The notes beneath the pieces are model-generated. The model was not told where the DNA came from, searched no databases, and worked only from the letters and a program-made list of their open reading frames with translations. Position numbers and translations under genes: made by a program. Positions 34,445 to 43,959 of a DNA stretch of 58,000 nt are shown in pieces. Each line of letters begins with the position of its first letter. The first letter of the stretch is position 1. Source of the DNA: Cryptomeria japonica (Eukaryota; Streptophyta; Pinopsida; Cupressales; Cupressaceae); contig NC_081406.1 in NCBI RefSeq assembly GCF_030272615.1, forward strand, positions 263,780,624-263,838,623, given 5' to 3'.

Positions 34445-36096
34445 TCATTCAAGATGAAGAAGAGGTAAGTCATAACCATTGTCATCATTAGGTGCTTCAA
34501 AGTTCATGACATAATGGTCATAATTTGGTGTAGAGTAGGTAATGTCATAGATAGAATCATCTTGAGGATTATCTCTCCCAAGTATTCTCCAATTAGTTCT
34601 AACAAAATTAGTGTTAGCATTTTGTAGTTCACACTCAAATGGATCTTCATCTAACGTTTGTCCCTTAAACAAATGGATTATATCAACACACGCGTCTTTA
34701 GTACTGCAAGTTCCTTCTTGATTATTTTCAATAAATTGATTTGCATTTTGAAGTTGACATACTAGTGCACATGATATAGAGAATTCTTTTTCTAGCTTTT
34801 GTCTTCTTTCAAACTCAGCTTCTTTTGGATTAATAGTCAATCTACTTGACTATCTCTTAGTTCTTCTATGGTTCTGCCATACCTTGGTACATCTTGCTCT
34901 TTATTTGATAAAAAACTAATATATCTAGATGCTTGGTCTATATGTGTTTTTGCTTCTTGTGGCGTTATTTTTTTGTCTTTGTCATCCCCTTTCTTTTGTT
35001 GTCTTGTATATCTCCTTTTCTCTGGATTCTGAGTTCTTGTCTTCTTTCTAACTCCATCTTTTGTTTTGTAATAAAGATGTCTTCCTTTGTGATAGTTGCT
35101 TGCTCTTCATTTCTTTCTTCACTTGATATACTAGATGAGACATCTAGACCCCATTCATATTTATTTGAATCTGTATTTGAACTATGTTCTAGGACTATAC
35201 CACATAGGGATGTTGTATGGTGCAAAAAGTTCTTTGATTTCTACCATCTCGATTTTCACTGCTTCTGGAATATCTTGTTCAGATTTTGCACTTGCTCGTA
35301 TTCCTTGAACTTGTTGAAAAGAATCTTCTTTTCTTTTGATTGCAATCTCTTCTTCTTGTTTCTCATGTTCTTCTTGTTTCTGCTTATTGGCTACTATTTC
35401 TACTGCTTTATGTAGCTTTTCTTCCCATTGTTCTTCTTTAGAGATTGATTTCTTTCTCCACTTTGGTTGTTTATGATTATGTTGCTTTTGATTTGATTTT
35501 AGATATCCAAGCCCTGATTTATCTTCTTTAGATTGTAAGTGGGGACAAATAGGTTCTAAAATACCTTGATGTCGCTTACCAATTGGTCATTTTCCTTCAT
35601 ATCCCATTTTTTGCATGATTTTATAACCATTGCCATATTGTTCTATGGGAATATTGACTTTTGCAGCTGTTGCTATAGTTTCATTTTCATCTTTGTACAA
35701 CCAACCAAGAATGACCTTGTCTTTGGTTTCTTCTTCAAGGGTTCTAGCTCTAACAAATGATCCATTAAACATATCTTTTGATTTCTCTGAGGTCTTTGAT
35801 TGGATATTTGTAGGCTTTCCATATGACTTAGGTGAAAGTGGAAAATTATGCAAAGAATATTTTCCCATTCCTTCAACATTCAATTTGAGCTTTTTCTCAA
35901 AGGTTTCCCATAACTTTTCTTGAATTTCTTTGGTAGGATATATTGATTCTCTGTTATGTGGAACTCTTGTATCTTGTGTTGGCTTCAGATTATTGCAATA
36001 TTGGCTAGAGTCTACAATTATAGTGACCTCTTGTCCTTCATGAGGAAATTTTACACATTGATGATATGTAGAAGGAACTGCTTGCATGGTGTGAAT
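34445..36096 (-). pseudogene. B spacer between protease and RT, with G-patch
   Basis: 35587-36087 (166 codons) starts with the C-terminal protease tail (CVKFPHEGQEVTIIV) and ends in YGNGYKIMQKMGYEGKWPIG; the frame runs on to GILEPICPH and KSGLGYLKS. This is a glycine-rich G-patch signature, an RNA-interaction motif found downstream of protease in some gypsy elements and retroviruses. 34965-35510 is a Glu/Lys-rich coiled stretch with stops. 34445-34840 (131 codons) is acidic and leads to RT. A Phe-rich plus-strand ORF at 34933-35415 is the antisense shadow of this Lys/Glu-rich region. Confidence 0.75.
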
Positions 36097-36765
36097 CTAT
36101 GGTCTTCCCAGAAGAATGTTGTAACAGAGGTTCAAATCTAAAACCTGACATAAGGTATTCTTTTCCACAAGTCCTATTTTGATTGGCAACACCACAGTTC
36201 CTTTAGAAGAACGCACTACTTCATCATAAGCCTTAATAGTTATTTTTTTCTTTGGATCTACTGCATTTTTTGAATATCCCAAAGCTTTTATTAAACTTAA
36301 TGCACAAATGTTTAAGACCACTCCACCATCTATGAGTACGCGTTTGATACGAGTTTTATTAATGGTGACTTCAACATGTAAAGGAGCATTGTGAGGATGT
36401 TGCAAGGACGTGTCATCATTTTCAAAATATGATAAGCAATCGGGGGCTATAAGGTGTCCCACCATGTTTTGGAACTGATCCACATCCAAGTCTTTTGGAA
36501 CTTTTGTTTCCACTAAAGCTTTTTCCAAAAATTCCTTATGCATAGGTGAAACTTTGAGAAGTTCCAAAATTGATATTTGAGTGGGTATTCTTTGTAATTG
36601 CTCTACTAAATTGTATTGTTGGGAAGTGGATGTTGAGTCTTTTATTATACCCAGAAAGGTGACCTTTGCTTTGCTTCTCATAATGACATTGATTGGCTCT
36701 GAAGGTGGATTATCTTTAACAATGATGACATTTACCACATCATCATATGTATAAGTGTAGTTCAC
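36097..36765 (-). pseudogene. B aspartic protease domain
   Basis: 222 open codons. The active site is RVLIDGGVVLNICAL (about 36290-36345), matching the Tat form VLIDGG. The region continues through the flap and ends NLCYNILLGRP. Upstream it has the ELLKVSPMHKEFLEKAL segment common before this protease. An in-frame stop separates it from 36087. It cleaves Gag-Pol in active relatives. Confidence 0.8.
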
Positions 36766-37180
36766 TTTGGCTTTTCCTTTGTCATCTTTTAATTGGGATG
36801 GTTCACCTTTTCATAATTTGGGAGTGGAGTTTTGAAAGCTAGGTGTGATTCATTTGTCTTATGGCTATCCACTGTGATAGTTTCATTATCAGTTAGATCC
36901 TGGAAAAGGTGTTTCACTCTCTGACAATCATTTGTTTGGTGTCATTTATTCTGATGGTACTTACAAAAATGATTGTCATTCCACCAATTAGGCTTGACTG
37001 GTGGTTCATAACTTCTTGCTTCTGGTAAAACAATCAGTTTGTTTGCAAGAAGAGTTTTTAAAGTTGATTCCAATGGTTCTCCAATGTTTGTGAATTTCCT
37101 GCGAGGATTGGAGAAGAAAGAGTTGGTTTTATTTCTTTCTTGATTGTTATTGTTTGGGATTTGACTTGATAGATTAAAAA
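36766..37180 (-). pseudogene. B gag C-terminus (truncated)
   Basis: Only the end of gag remains: FCKYHQNK-x-HQTNDCQRVKH near 36905-36975, the single knuckle-like motif of this lineage (C...H...H...C), with flanking linker. The N-terminal and capsid parts, the leader and the PBS are absent: the sequence passes straight into an intact LTR terminus at 37181. Confidence 0.75.
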
Positions 37181-38368
37181 TGTGTGGACTTGAATTTCAT
37201 CATCAGAATACTACCTGCAACATATTAGTTTCACAAAATACAAAGGAAGTGCTACAGGAAATCCAAACTCAACCAATGAAACTACATGAAATACATATAA
37301 AATAAAAATACTATTATTACCTTCATGATTTATGTCTCATTGTGTCCTAACTCCACTATTCCTAGTTGCAGATGGTATGCTCTCATACAAGCACTGATAG
37401 CTTCCAAGATGGCATATGAAGAATGGACTGATGACTGATAGTTAACTAATGCTATGATCTGCAATGCTAAATGACTATTCTAAAATGATTGTGCTATTTG
37501 CTTTAGGATTAAAACTCTCATATACATAAGTTTTCACAAATGATTAGCTTTGAAAACTCACTTGAAGACTAACTTGAAGACTAACTCTTTCTCAACTCAA
37601 ACTCTTGATTTTATAGACTTTGAGAGGATAAGATGATGTGGTCTGGATCAACGGTCATGATCAAATTTACACATTTGGATGGTTGTGAGAAAAGGTGAAG
37701 TTTGAGAGAAAGGGGGAAGGAGAAGACAAGTGTCACTCATCTCACCTTGACTGGGTTGTTGACTGAGGGAATCGAGGGATGGTTGGAAAATATTTAGGCA
37801 TGAGAGGACAAGTGGACTCAAGTCCTTCCTAAGATGTAGGGATGTTGGAGAGAATATAGAAGAAGGTTATGGAATATGTGTACGTACACAATATTTCATT
37901 AAATTTAGAGGTTGAAGATAAGTGGCTAATAAATGATTTATTTAATTTAATTTTGTTGAATTAATTTAGCCACATGATGGATGAGTTGTCAAAGGAAATA
38001 TGAAGTGGAGATGGAAGGTGAGTTGGATAAGGGATTAAATAATTTAGAAATTATTTAATAATTGAGACTATAGGATAGAAGAATAATCATTAAATATTAG
38101 ATATTTAAATGATTGAAGGAAATAATTAAATATTTAGATATTCAATTAGTTGATCAAAAGAATAATTAAATATTAGATATTTAATTAATTAGAGGAATAG
38201 GATAGATGAATTAATTAATAAAACATTTCAATTAAATTAATTAATAGAAAGACACAAAATAAATTAAATAAATTAACCTTTTCAAATTAACTATTTAATA
38301 GAAGAATAAATATAAAATAAATATTAAATATTTATTGAATCACTCATAGCCATTTTTATGTGTATACA
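37181..38368 (-). repeat. B 5' LTR (1,188 bp) with TATA box
   Basis: Plus-strand view TGTGTGGACTTG...TATACA. The minus strand has TCTATAAAAT at 37608-37617, a TATA box. The last third is AT-rich with repeated AATTAAATATTAGATATTT words. Followed by the target duplication CCTGA (38369-38373). Confidence 0.9.
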
Positions 38369-40139
38369 CCTGATAATGATATTCAAAGAATTTTCATTTC
38401 TAATTTGCAAAAAGACATTAGAGAAAAACTTCTCCTTTTTTAGTATACTTCCTTTCCGCAATTGCGCGCAACACTTCACAATTATCAACTGACTGTGAGT
38501 CAACTAGAGCAATCTACTCCTATGGCTCCGAGTGATAAGGGTGAGACTTCTCAACAACTGTTTGAGAAGTTCAAACCAAATAAATGCTTCATCAAATTCA
38601 ATGACACCATCAACAACAACAATGTGAATGCTACAACAGGTGTGCCTCCTATTTCTAAATTTTTCAAAAGAGAAAGACAATTTACTACTTTAGATGAATC
38701 TTTGCATAGCATCATGTCTCAGCTATTACAAAGAAACATTATCAAACTTCTTCTAATAAAACCAGTTGACCCTTCTAAGGCAACCTCACCTTACTTTGAT
38801 AATAATTTTTTTTGTCAATTTCATCGTCAACCTGGTCATGATACTGAGAAATGTTTTGCATTAAAAAGTAAGATTCAAGACCTAATTGATAATAATACTA
38901 TATCTATGGAAGGTGTGAATGATAAGAGAAACAAATCAGTATCTCCTCCTAATCAACATCTTAAGATTTTTACTGATCCTTTACCCTCTCATACCTCTAA
39001 CGTGATTCAAACTGAACATACCTCTTTCTCTCCTTTTGATCTCACTACCATGGCTCCAAATTTAAAGAATATGGTAGAGAAACAAGAAATACCTCAAGAT
39101 CAATGTATCACATTTGACCCTCATGAGACCATTAGAGCACCTGATGGCCCTTTATACATAGTTGTGAAAATCCTAGACAAACCTTGTCGTGGTGTGCTTA
39201 TTGATCCCTCTTGCATGGTTAATGTCATCACTGAAGAATATCTTTATACTTTACATTTGCATAAATCAATCTAATGATACTAATGTGGTCATTAAATTAT
39301 TTGATGGATTTTCTTGTCCTACCATTGGTTCTATCACACTCCCTATTGAGGTTCACACTAAATCTATAGATGTCAATTTTGTTATCATTCCTTCATCTAA
39401 ACAATTATATGTGAAGTTAGGCTACCCTTGTCTATCTTCCATGAATGCTATTGCTTCTCCGATACATAAGTGTTTGAAATTTCCCCACAATGGAGAAATC
39501 ATAATAGTTAACCACATCCTATTTCGACCAACTGAAAGAATCCCAGGTGTTCCTATTGATTACTTTTGGCCTCAACAATTTCAATCTCTTCCACCAAGAA
39601 GTGATGCTCTCTTTCAATCTTATCATAAATGGAAGAAAGATATGATCTTATCCTTAAGACAACCTAGAACACTGACACTTGATATTCCCACTATTCTTGA
39701 AGATGAAGTTCTTCCTCTAACGGACAGAACTAATCTTCCTCCTAAAGAAGATTCCCAACTTATTCCTATGGATGAAATTATGCCTTCTTCTAAGAAGAAA
39801 AATAATATCCCTCCTAAGGTTATACCTATACCTCCCCCTCATGATGGACCTGGTCTCCTTCCTACACTGAACATTCCTCCTTTATATGGTGTATTTCCAC
39901 CTCCTTTCCCTTATAGAGAGAAGAGGCTTGCATCTCCTCTTGTTCAACCTAAGAGACCTCAACCTAAACCTCCAACTACCAAAGATAATAGCATTCCTCT
40001 TTCAACAAATATTTCTCCTTCAACAAATATTCCTCTTCCTTCTCAACCTTCTATTAAGACTCGACGGAATTGTTGTTGGAAAGATTGCTGGCGAAAACAT
40101 CATGCTAGAGATAATGAAGTTGTTTCTCAAACTATTTAA
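38369..40139 (+). pseudogene. A gag end, protease-like region and proline-rich tail
   Basis: 38369-38460 finishes the capsid region (DIQRIFISNLQKDIRE). 38462-39274 (270 codons) has the knuckle-like FCQFHRQPGHDTEKCF and a protease-like GVLIDPSCMVNVITEEYL, where the usual DGG or DTG is DPS. After a frameshift, 39275-39520 encodes the protease C-terminus (KLGYPCLSSMNAIASPIHKC). From 39520 the reading frame becomes a Pro/Ser/Lys-rich tail (VIPIPPPHDGPGLLP, PPLYGVFPPPFPY) ending in a Cys/His/basic cluster (RRNCCWKDCWRKHHAR) and a stop at 40137. RT should follow but does not. Confidence 0.75.
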
Positions 40140-40163
40140 TCTCCCAAAACACCAACAATTGAC

Positions 40164-40415
40164 ATGATTCCATTTTCTCCTAAGCAAGATGTTGAACCTA
40201 AATCTCCAAATCATAAGTTGCAAAAAATATGTGATGGTTTTACTTCTATTCATGTTAGAGATCCTCCTTCTATAAATCTTGATGAAGAAATTGGTGAAAA
40301 TGTTATTCATGATGGTAATACAACTCCTAATGCTTCTGATAATGAATATGAATATGTTGATGTTGACAAACATTTATCTACAGAATTTTCAAAAATCTTG
40401 ATCCTAGCTCCTTGA
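40164..40415 (+). pseudogene. A short acidic ORF after the proline-rich tail
   Basis: 83 codons starting at an ATG, 24 bp after the previous stop, in another frame: Pro-containing then acidic (DNEYEYVDVDKHL). Probably the original continuation of the tail after a frameshift. No known domain. Confidence 0.4.
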
Positions 40416-41231
40416 AATGAACAAAGTGACTTAGCACATGAGCATAGTCCTTGTTTGAATCTTCTGATAGCTCTATCTGTTGTGCTCGATGTCGCTCCTC
40501 TGGCATGTTTCCCACCTTCCCGAAATAGTGATCAGCAAGATCGGGAGGTGGATGTCATGCTAGACTAGCTACATTAGCACCGTAGATACTCTACCTCTCT
40601 CTTTTCTCACTTTTTTATGCCCATTCTTCTATGTGTATCACTATTCTTCTATTTGTTCTCCCTAGTGATGTCTACTTGAGGATGATGCAAATCATTGAGA
40701 TCTATTTTTGATCTCTTTCATGTTGACTCAAAAGACACGTGTTCCCTTTCTTCCAAGTTGGTTTCCTTTCTTTGGGGAATGAGGACTATTCTATGCATAT
40801 ATACATGATATACATGAGTTATCATACAACATACTGACCTTGAGGAAAGAGAAGCCACCTCGTGCTTTGTGTTTTGTTTTCATTATCCCAATAAGGCGTG
40901 TGTGATCACTTTAACGTGGGGGCATACACTCCACTCATGTTTTCCTTTTTGATACTTTGAGTTACTTAAAGGGCTTGGCTTTGCTTTGTAATTTTTGGTA
41001 TCCTTGCTTTTCATGACTCATAGTGAGGGGAACCTTGCTACTTGCAATCATGGTTCTCTCCCTCTTGATCTTCCCTTTTACTTTGTCAATCAAAGTCGTA
41101 AGATCCTTAGTCCACTGAGGGCTTGGTGTGTCTTGCCTCCTTAATGTGGTGAAATTCTTTCAATCTTATTTCCTTGTACTTTACCGGTAGTATTAGCATA
41201 GGCTTATACTCTGACTAAAGTGGGGGCTAAA
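40416..41231 (+). other. A 3' untranslated region and polypurine tract
   Basis: About 800 bp without an ORF of note. AAAGTGGGGGCTAAA at 41217-41231 precedes the LTR and is the PPT. The stretch 41090-41231 is shared with the internal side of D (54077-54222). Confidence 0.8.
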
Positions 41232-42431
41232 TGTAGTGTCATAAAATTGTGACCTTGCAATTTTTGACCGCATTTGGGTCTTCGCATTGGTGGACGAATC
41301 CATAAGCCTAACTGGAGACCCGAGACATGCTCATACCATCAGAAACTTGCATTTTCTTGCACCCTGTATTGCTTGCTCTCACTTCCTATCCTAAATTAGG
41401 GTAGGATAGGGGCGTTGAGCCCCTGTCCCTGCCCTATTTTGGGCCTTCCTTGACCTATTTCTGCATTGGGCTTGTCAATTGCGAGTGGGAAAAAGTTTTC
41501 CTATGTTGGCCTAAGACGGAAAATCAGTTAAACCCCCTAATTGGCAAGTATATAAGGAGTATTTCCCCTCCTATTTGCATAAAAAAAAATAATTTCAATC
41601 AAGTAAAATCAAGCAAAAATAAGTTCAAGAAGCGAAATCAAGTACAAGCATTCAAGCATTCAAGCATCCATTGAGAATTTAGAGTCTCCTTTCAAGGCTA
41701 GGTGTTGCATTCAAGTCAAGGATTCAACCATTGAAGATGAAATCTCTACCAACCTTCAAGACATTCTCTCCCACATATCCTTTCAAACAACTCTATCTAC
41801 ATTTCAATTGCATCCTCTCTTGAGGTTAATTATGCTTCATACATTTCCTTTCATTTACCTGGAAGTATTTTTCATCATTTGGTTAATTCCAAAAAGGGGT
41901 TTGACCTGAAGGCAAACCCTCAATACTAACAACATTTTCTATCTTTTTTGTGTGTAGGTTGCAGGTGCGCAACTATAATTGCAAGTTTAGGCTTCATTTT
42001 TAGAGACAAAAAAACCCTTTTTAGTGTGCGAATGTTTCGGAGGACCAAGTACACTTTCAACCCAGTCCCACCAACTTTTGCTCAAATTTGTAGGGGAGCT
42101 CTGTCTTGACATCTTACTACTAATTCCTAGTGCACAACTTCATCTTGCATCTCTATCTCGAGATATAATCATTTCTTTGTCATCTTCATGCTTAGTTTCA
42201 ATTCACTTAATTCAACTTGTCTATTTTGAAAGAGGGTTACCGAATCATTGTCAATTCATTTAGCATTCAATCTCTTTCCATTGAGATTGGATCTAATGAA
42301 TTCAACCCTCCTCTTTTAAATGTAATGTGTGTGGGAAGTTGAAGGGAATCCTCTGTGAAACTTTCACTCCTTTCTTGAGGAGGGTAAAGCTTTCCACTTG
42401 ATCTCCCCTCATCACTTTTCTCCATATTACA
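41232..42431 (+). repeat. A 3' LTR (1,200 bp)
   Basis: TGTAGTGTCATAAAATTGTG...CATATTACA. TATA box GTATATAAGG at 41548-41557. Flanked by TATTG (42432-42436), the right target duplication of A. Confidence 0.9.
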
Positions 42432-42960
42432 TATTGTTTATGGGCTGAGAATGCTAATAACATCCTTATAGCTTCAAGCCTTACAACTAGTGCAAATGTT
42501 TCTTCAAAATATATGCCCTCTACCTGAGCATACCCCTTGCATACAAGTCTTGCCTTCTTTCTTATTACCTTACCTTCTTTATTCATCTTGTTCCTGTAGA
42601 CCCATTTTCTAGCAATATTATTCTTGTCTGCTAGCCAAGGAACCAAATCCAATGTTTTCTTCTTTTTAGTCTATAACAACTCTTCTTCCATAGCCTTCAT
42701 CCATTTCTCACTTTTTTTGGCCTCGCCATATATTTTGGGTTCCATCTCACTCATAAGGCAAAAGTTTACTTGTTCATTGTTTCTTGCAAGCCTTCTTCTA
42801 GTTTGTACTCCCTCATTTTTGTTGCATATGATTTGCTCTTCAAGGTGATTCTTTTGCACATACCTATTTGGAGTCTTGATGGGTACTTCTTCTTGTTCAC
42901 TCTCGGATTTCTCTTCATATTCACTATGTGATTCTTCAATCTAATTTATTATGCTATATT
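42432..42960 (-). pseudogene. C2 reverse transcriptase, N-terminal part
   Basis: Minus-strand block 42432-42652 encodes the copia RT start (KWVYRNKMNKEGKVIRKKAR, LVCKGYAQVEGI, then RLEAIRMLLAFSAHKQ). It stops at the A insertion and continues in frame at 17694 with YKVYQMDVKS. 42671-42859 is the linker before RT (WMKAMEEELL). A stop near 42650 and a shift break the frame. Confidence 0.85.
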
Positions 42961-43959
42961 TTCCTTTATGTATATCTTCATCCACTCTTACATATACACT
43001 CTAAATCACCTTCTTTAGCCTCTTGTTGAAACATTTGTAGGCCTTTCTATGAGTTGAGTACCCCAAGAAGATACCTTCATCACTTCTTTAATCGAAGCTT
43101 TCTAATCCATCTTCATCTCTTGTGATGAAGCATTTGCTACCAAACACCTTGAAATACTTGACAAAGGATCTCCTATCATACCATAGTTCATAAGGTGTCA
43201 TATTGTTTTTCACCCTTAATTGTACTCTATTTAGTGTATATATAGCAGTGTGAACTACCTCTTTCCAATAAGCATCAAGCATATTTTCTTCATTCAACAT
43301 TATCATTTCCATCTCTTTGACTATTCTATTTTTCCTCTCCACAACACCATTCTATTATGGTGTCCTAGAAGCTGAATACTGTCTTCTGATCCCATGTCTT
43401 TCACAGTAGTCTTTAAATTCATTTGATGTGAATTCACCTCCACAGTTTGATCTCAAGCACTTAAGCTTGTATCCACTTTATTTCTCAACCATCTTTATAA
43501 GATTTTGAATCTTTCAAAGGCTTGTGATTTGTCTTGCAGGAAGGTGACCCATGTCATTCTTGAGAAATCATCTATGAGCAGCCTAAAGTATCTTTCTCCA
43601 TTTAGTGCTCTTGTCATTGTAGGTCCACATAAATAAGTATGCACAAGTTATAAAGGCCTTGTGGTATAATATTCTTTTGTTTTGAATTTGACCTTGGTTT
43701 GTTTTCCTCTTTGACACCCATCACAAAAGGTTCGCGTTGGCTTAATGATTTGAGGTATGTGTCATATATACCCTTTCTTGCTTACCCTGACAAGGTTATC
43801 AAAATTGATGTGGCCTAGTCTTCTATGCCACAACCAAATTTCATCAACTTGTCCCATCATACATTGAGACTCAAAGCATTCCTTAAGATTATATATATTT
43901 TCATCTGTCCCTTTGCCTTCAACAACAAGTTGTCCATTGCTTTTTGTATATGTTCTTTC
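42961..43959 (-). pseudogene. C2 integrase
   Basis: 43088-43342 encodes the C-terminal core (NGVVERKNRIVKEMEMI with the catalytic Glu, NNMTPYELWYDRRS, FKVFGSKCFI). 43560-43680 has LLIDDFSRMTWVTF (first Asp). 43430-43450 has RSNCGGEF where RSDNGGEF is normal, so the second Asp is lost. 43690-43830 holds the HHCC part (WHRRLGHINFDNL, CDGCQRGKQTKVKF). Two consecutive stops precede NGVVE. The gene is cut at 43959 by the fold-back insertion and continues at 45652. Confidence 0.8.

Larger units (their letters stand above)
27737..38368 (-). mobile_element. Element B: Tat-lineage Ty3/gypsy retrotransposon in gag of A
   Basis: 10,632 bp with a perfect 5-bp duplication CCTGA (27732-27736 and 38369-38373) and termini TGTGT...ATACA. 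Minus-strand order: 5' LTR (37181-38368), truncated gag end (36766-37180), protease (36097-36765), G-patch-bearing spacer, RT (33148-34383), first RNase H (32834-33181), second RNase H (about 32160-32560), integrase (30819-32155), PPT (29949), 3' LTR (27737-29948, enlarged by C5). Two RNase H domains are a hallmark of the Tat lineage. LTRs are about 96% identical over their first 220 bp by eye, making B one of the youngest insertions here, though pol already has several stops. Confidence 0.9.
17695..42431 (+). mobile_element. Element A: non-autonomous Ty3/gypsy, interrupted by C3 and B
   Basis: Parts: 5' LTR (17695-18569 and 25003-25307), PBS and leader (25308-26419), gag (26420-27736 and 38369 on), protease-like region and proline-rich tail (to 40415), 3' untranslated region, PPT (41217), 3' LTR (41232-42431). 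LTR termini TGTAG...TTACA. Flanking TATTC/TATTG is a 5-bp duplication with one change; deleting A plus one copy lets the C2 RT run through in frame. No reverse transcriptase, RNase H or integrase lies anywhere between the protease region and the PPT, so it would depend on another element. After removing C3 and B the element is about 7.7 kb. Confidence 0.85.

Noticed and set aside
34933-35415. 160-codon plus-strand ORF rich in Phe, Ser and Leu, looking like a membrane protein
   Set aside because: It is the antisense of the Lys/Glu-rich coiled spacer of B pol (AAG/GAA codons read as CTT/TTC). No independent support.
39886-40373. Overlapping ORFs 39886-40167 (plus) and 40020-40373 (minus)
   Set aside because: Alternate-frame shadows of the proline-rich tail of A; low-complexity Leu/Ile/Phe composition.
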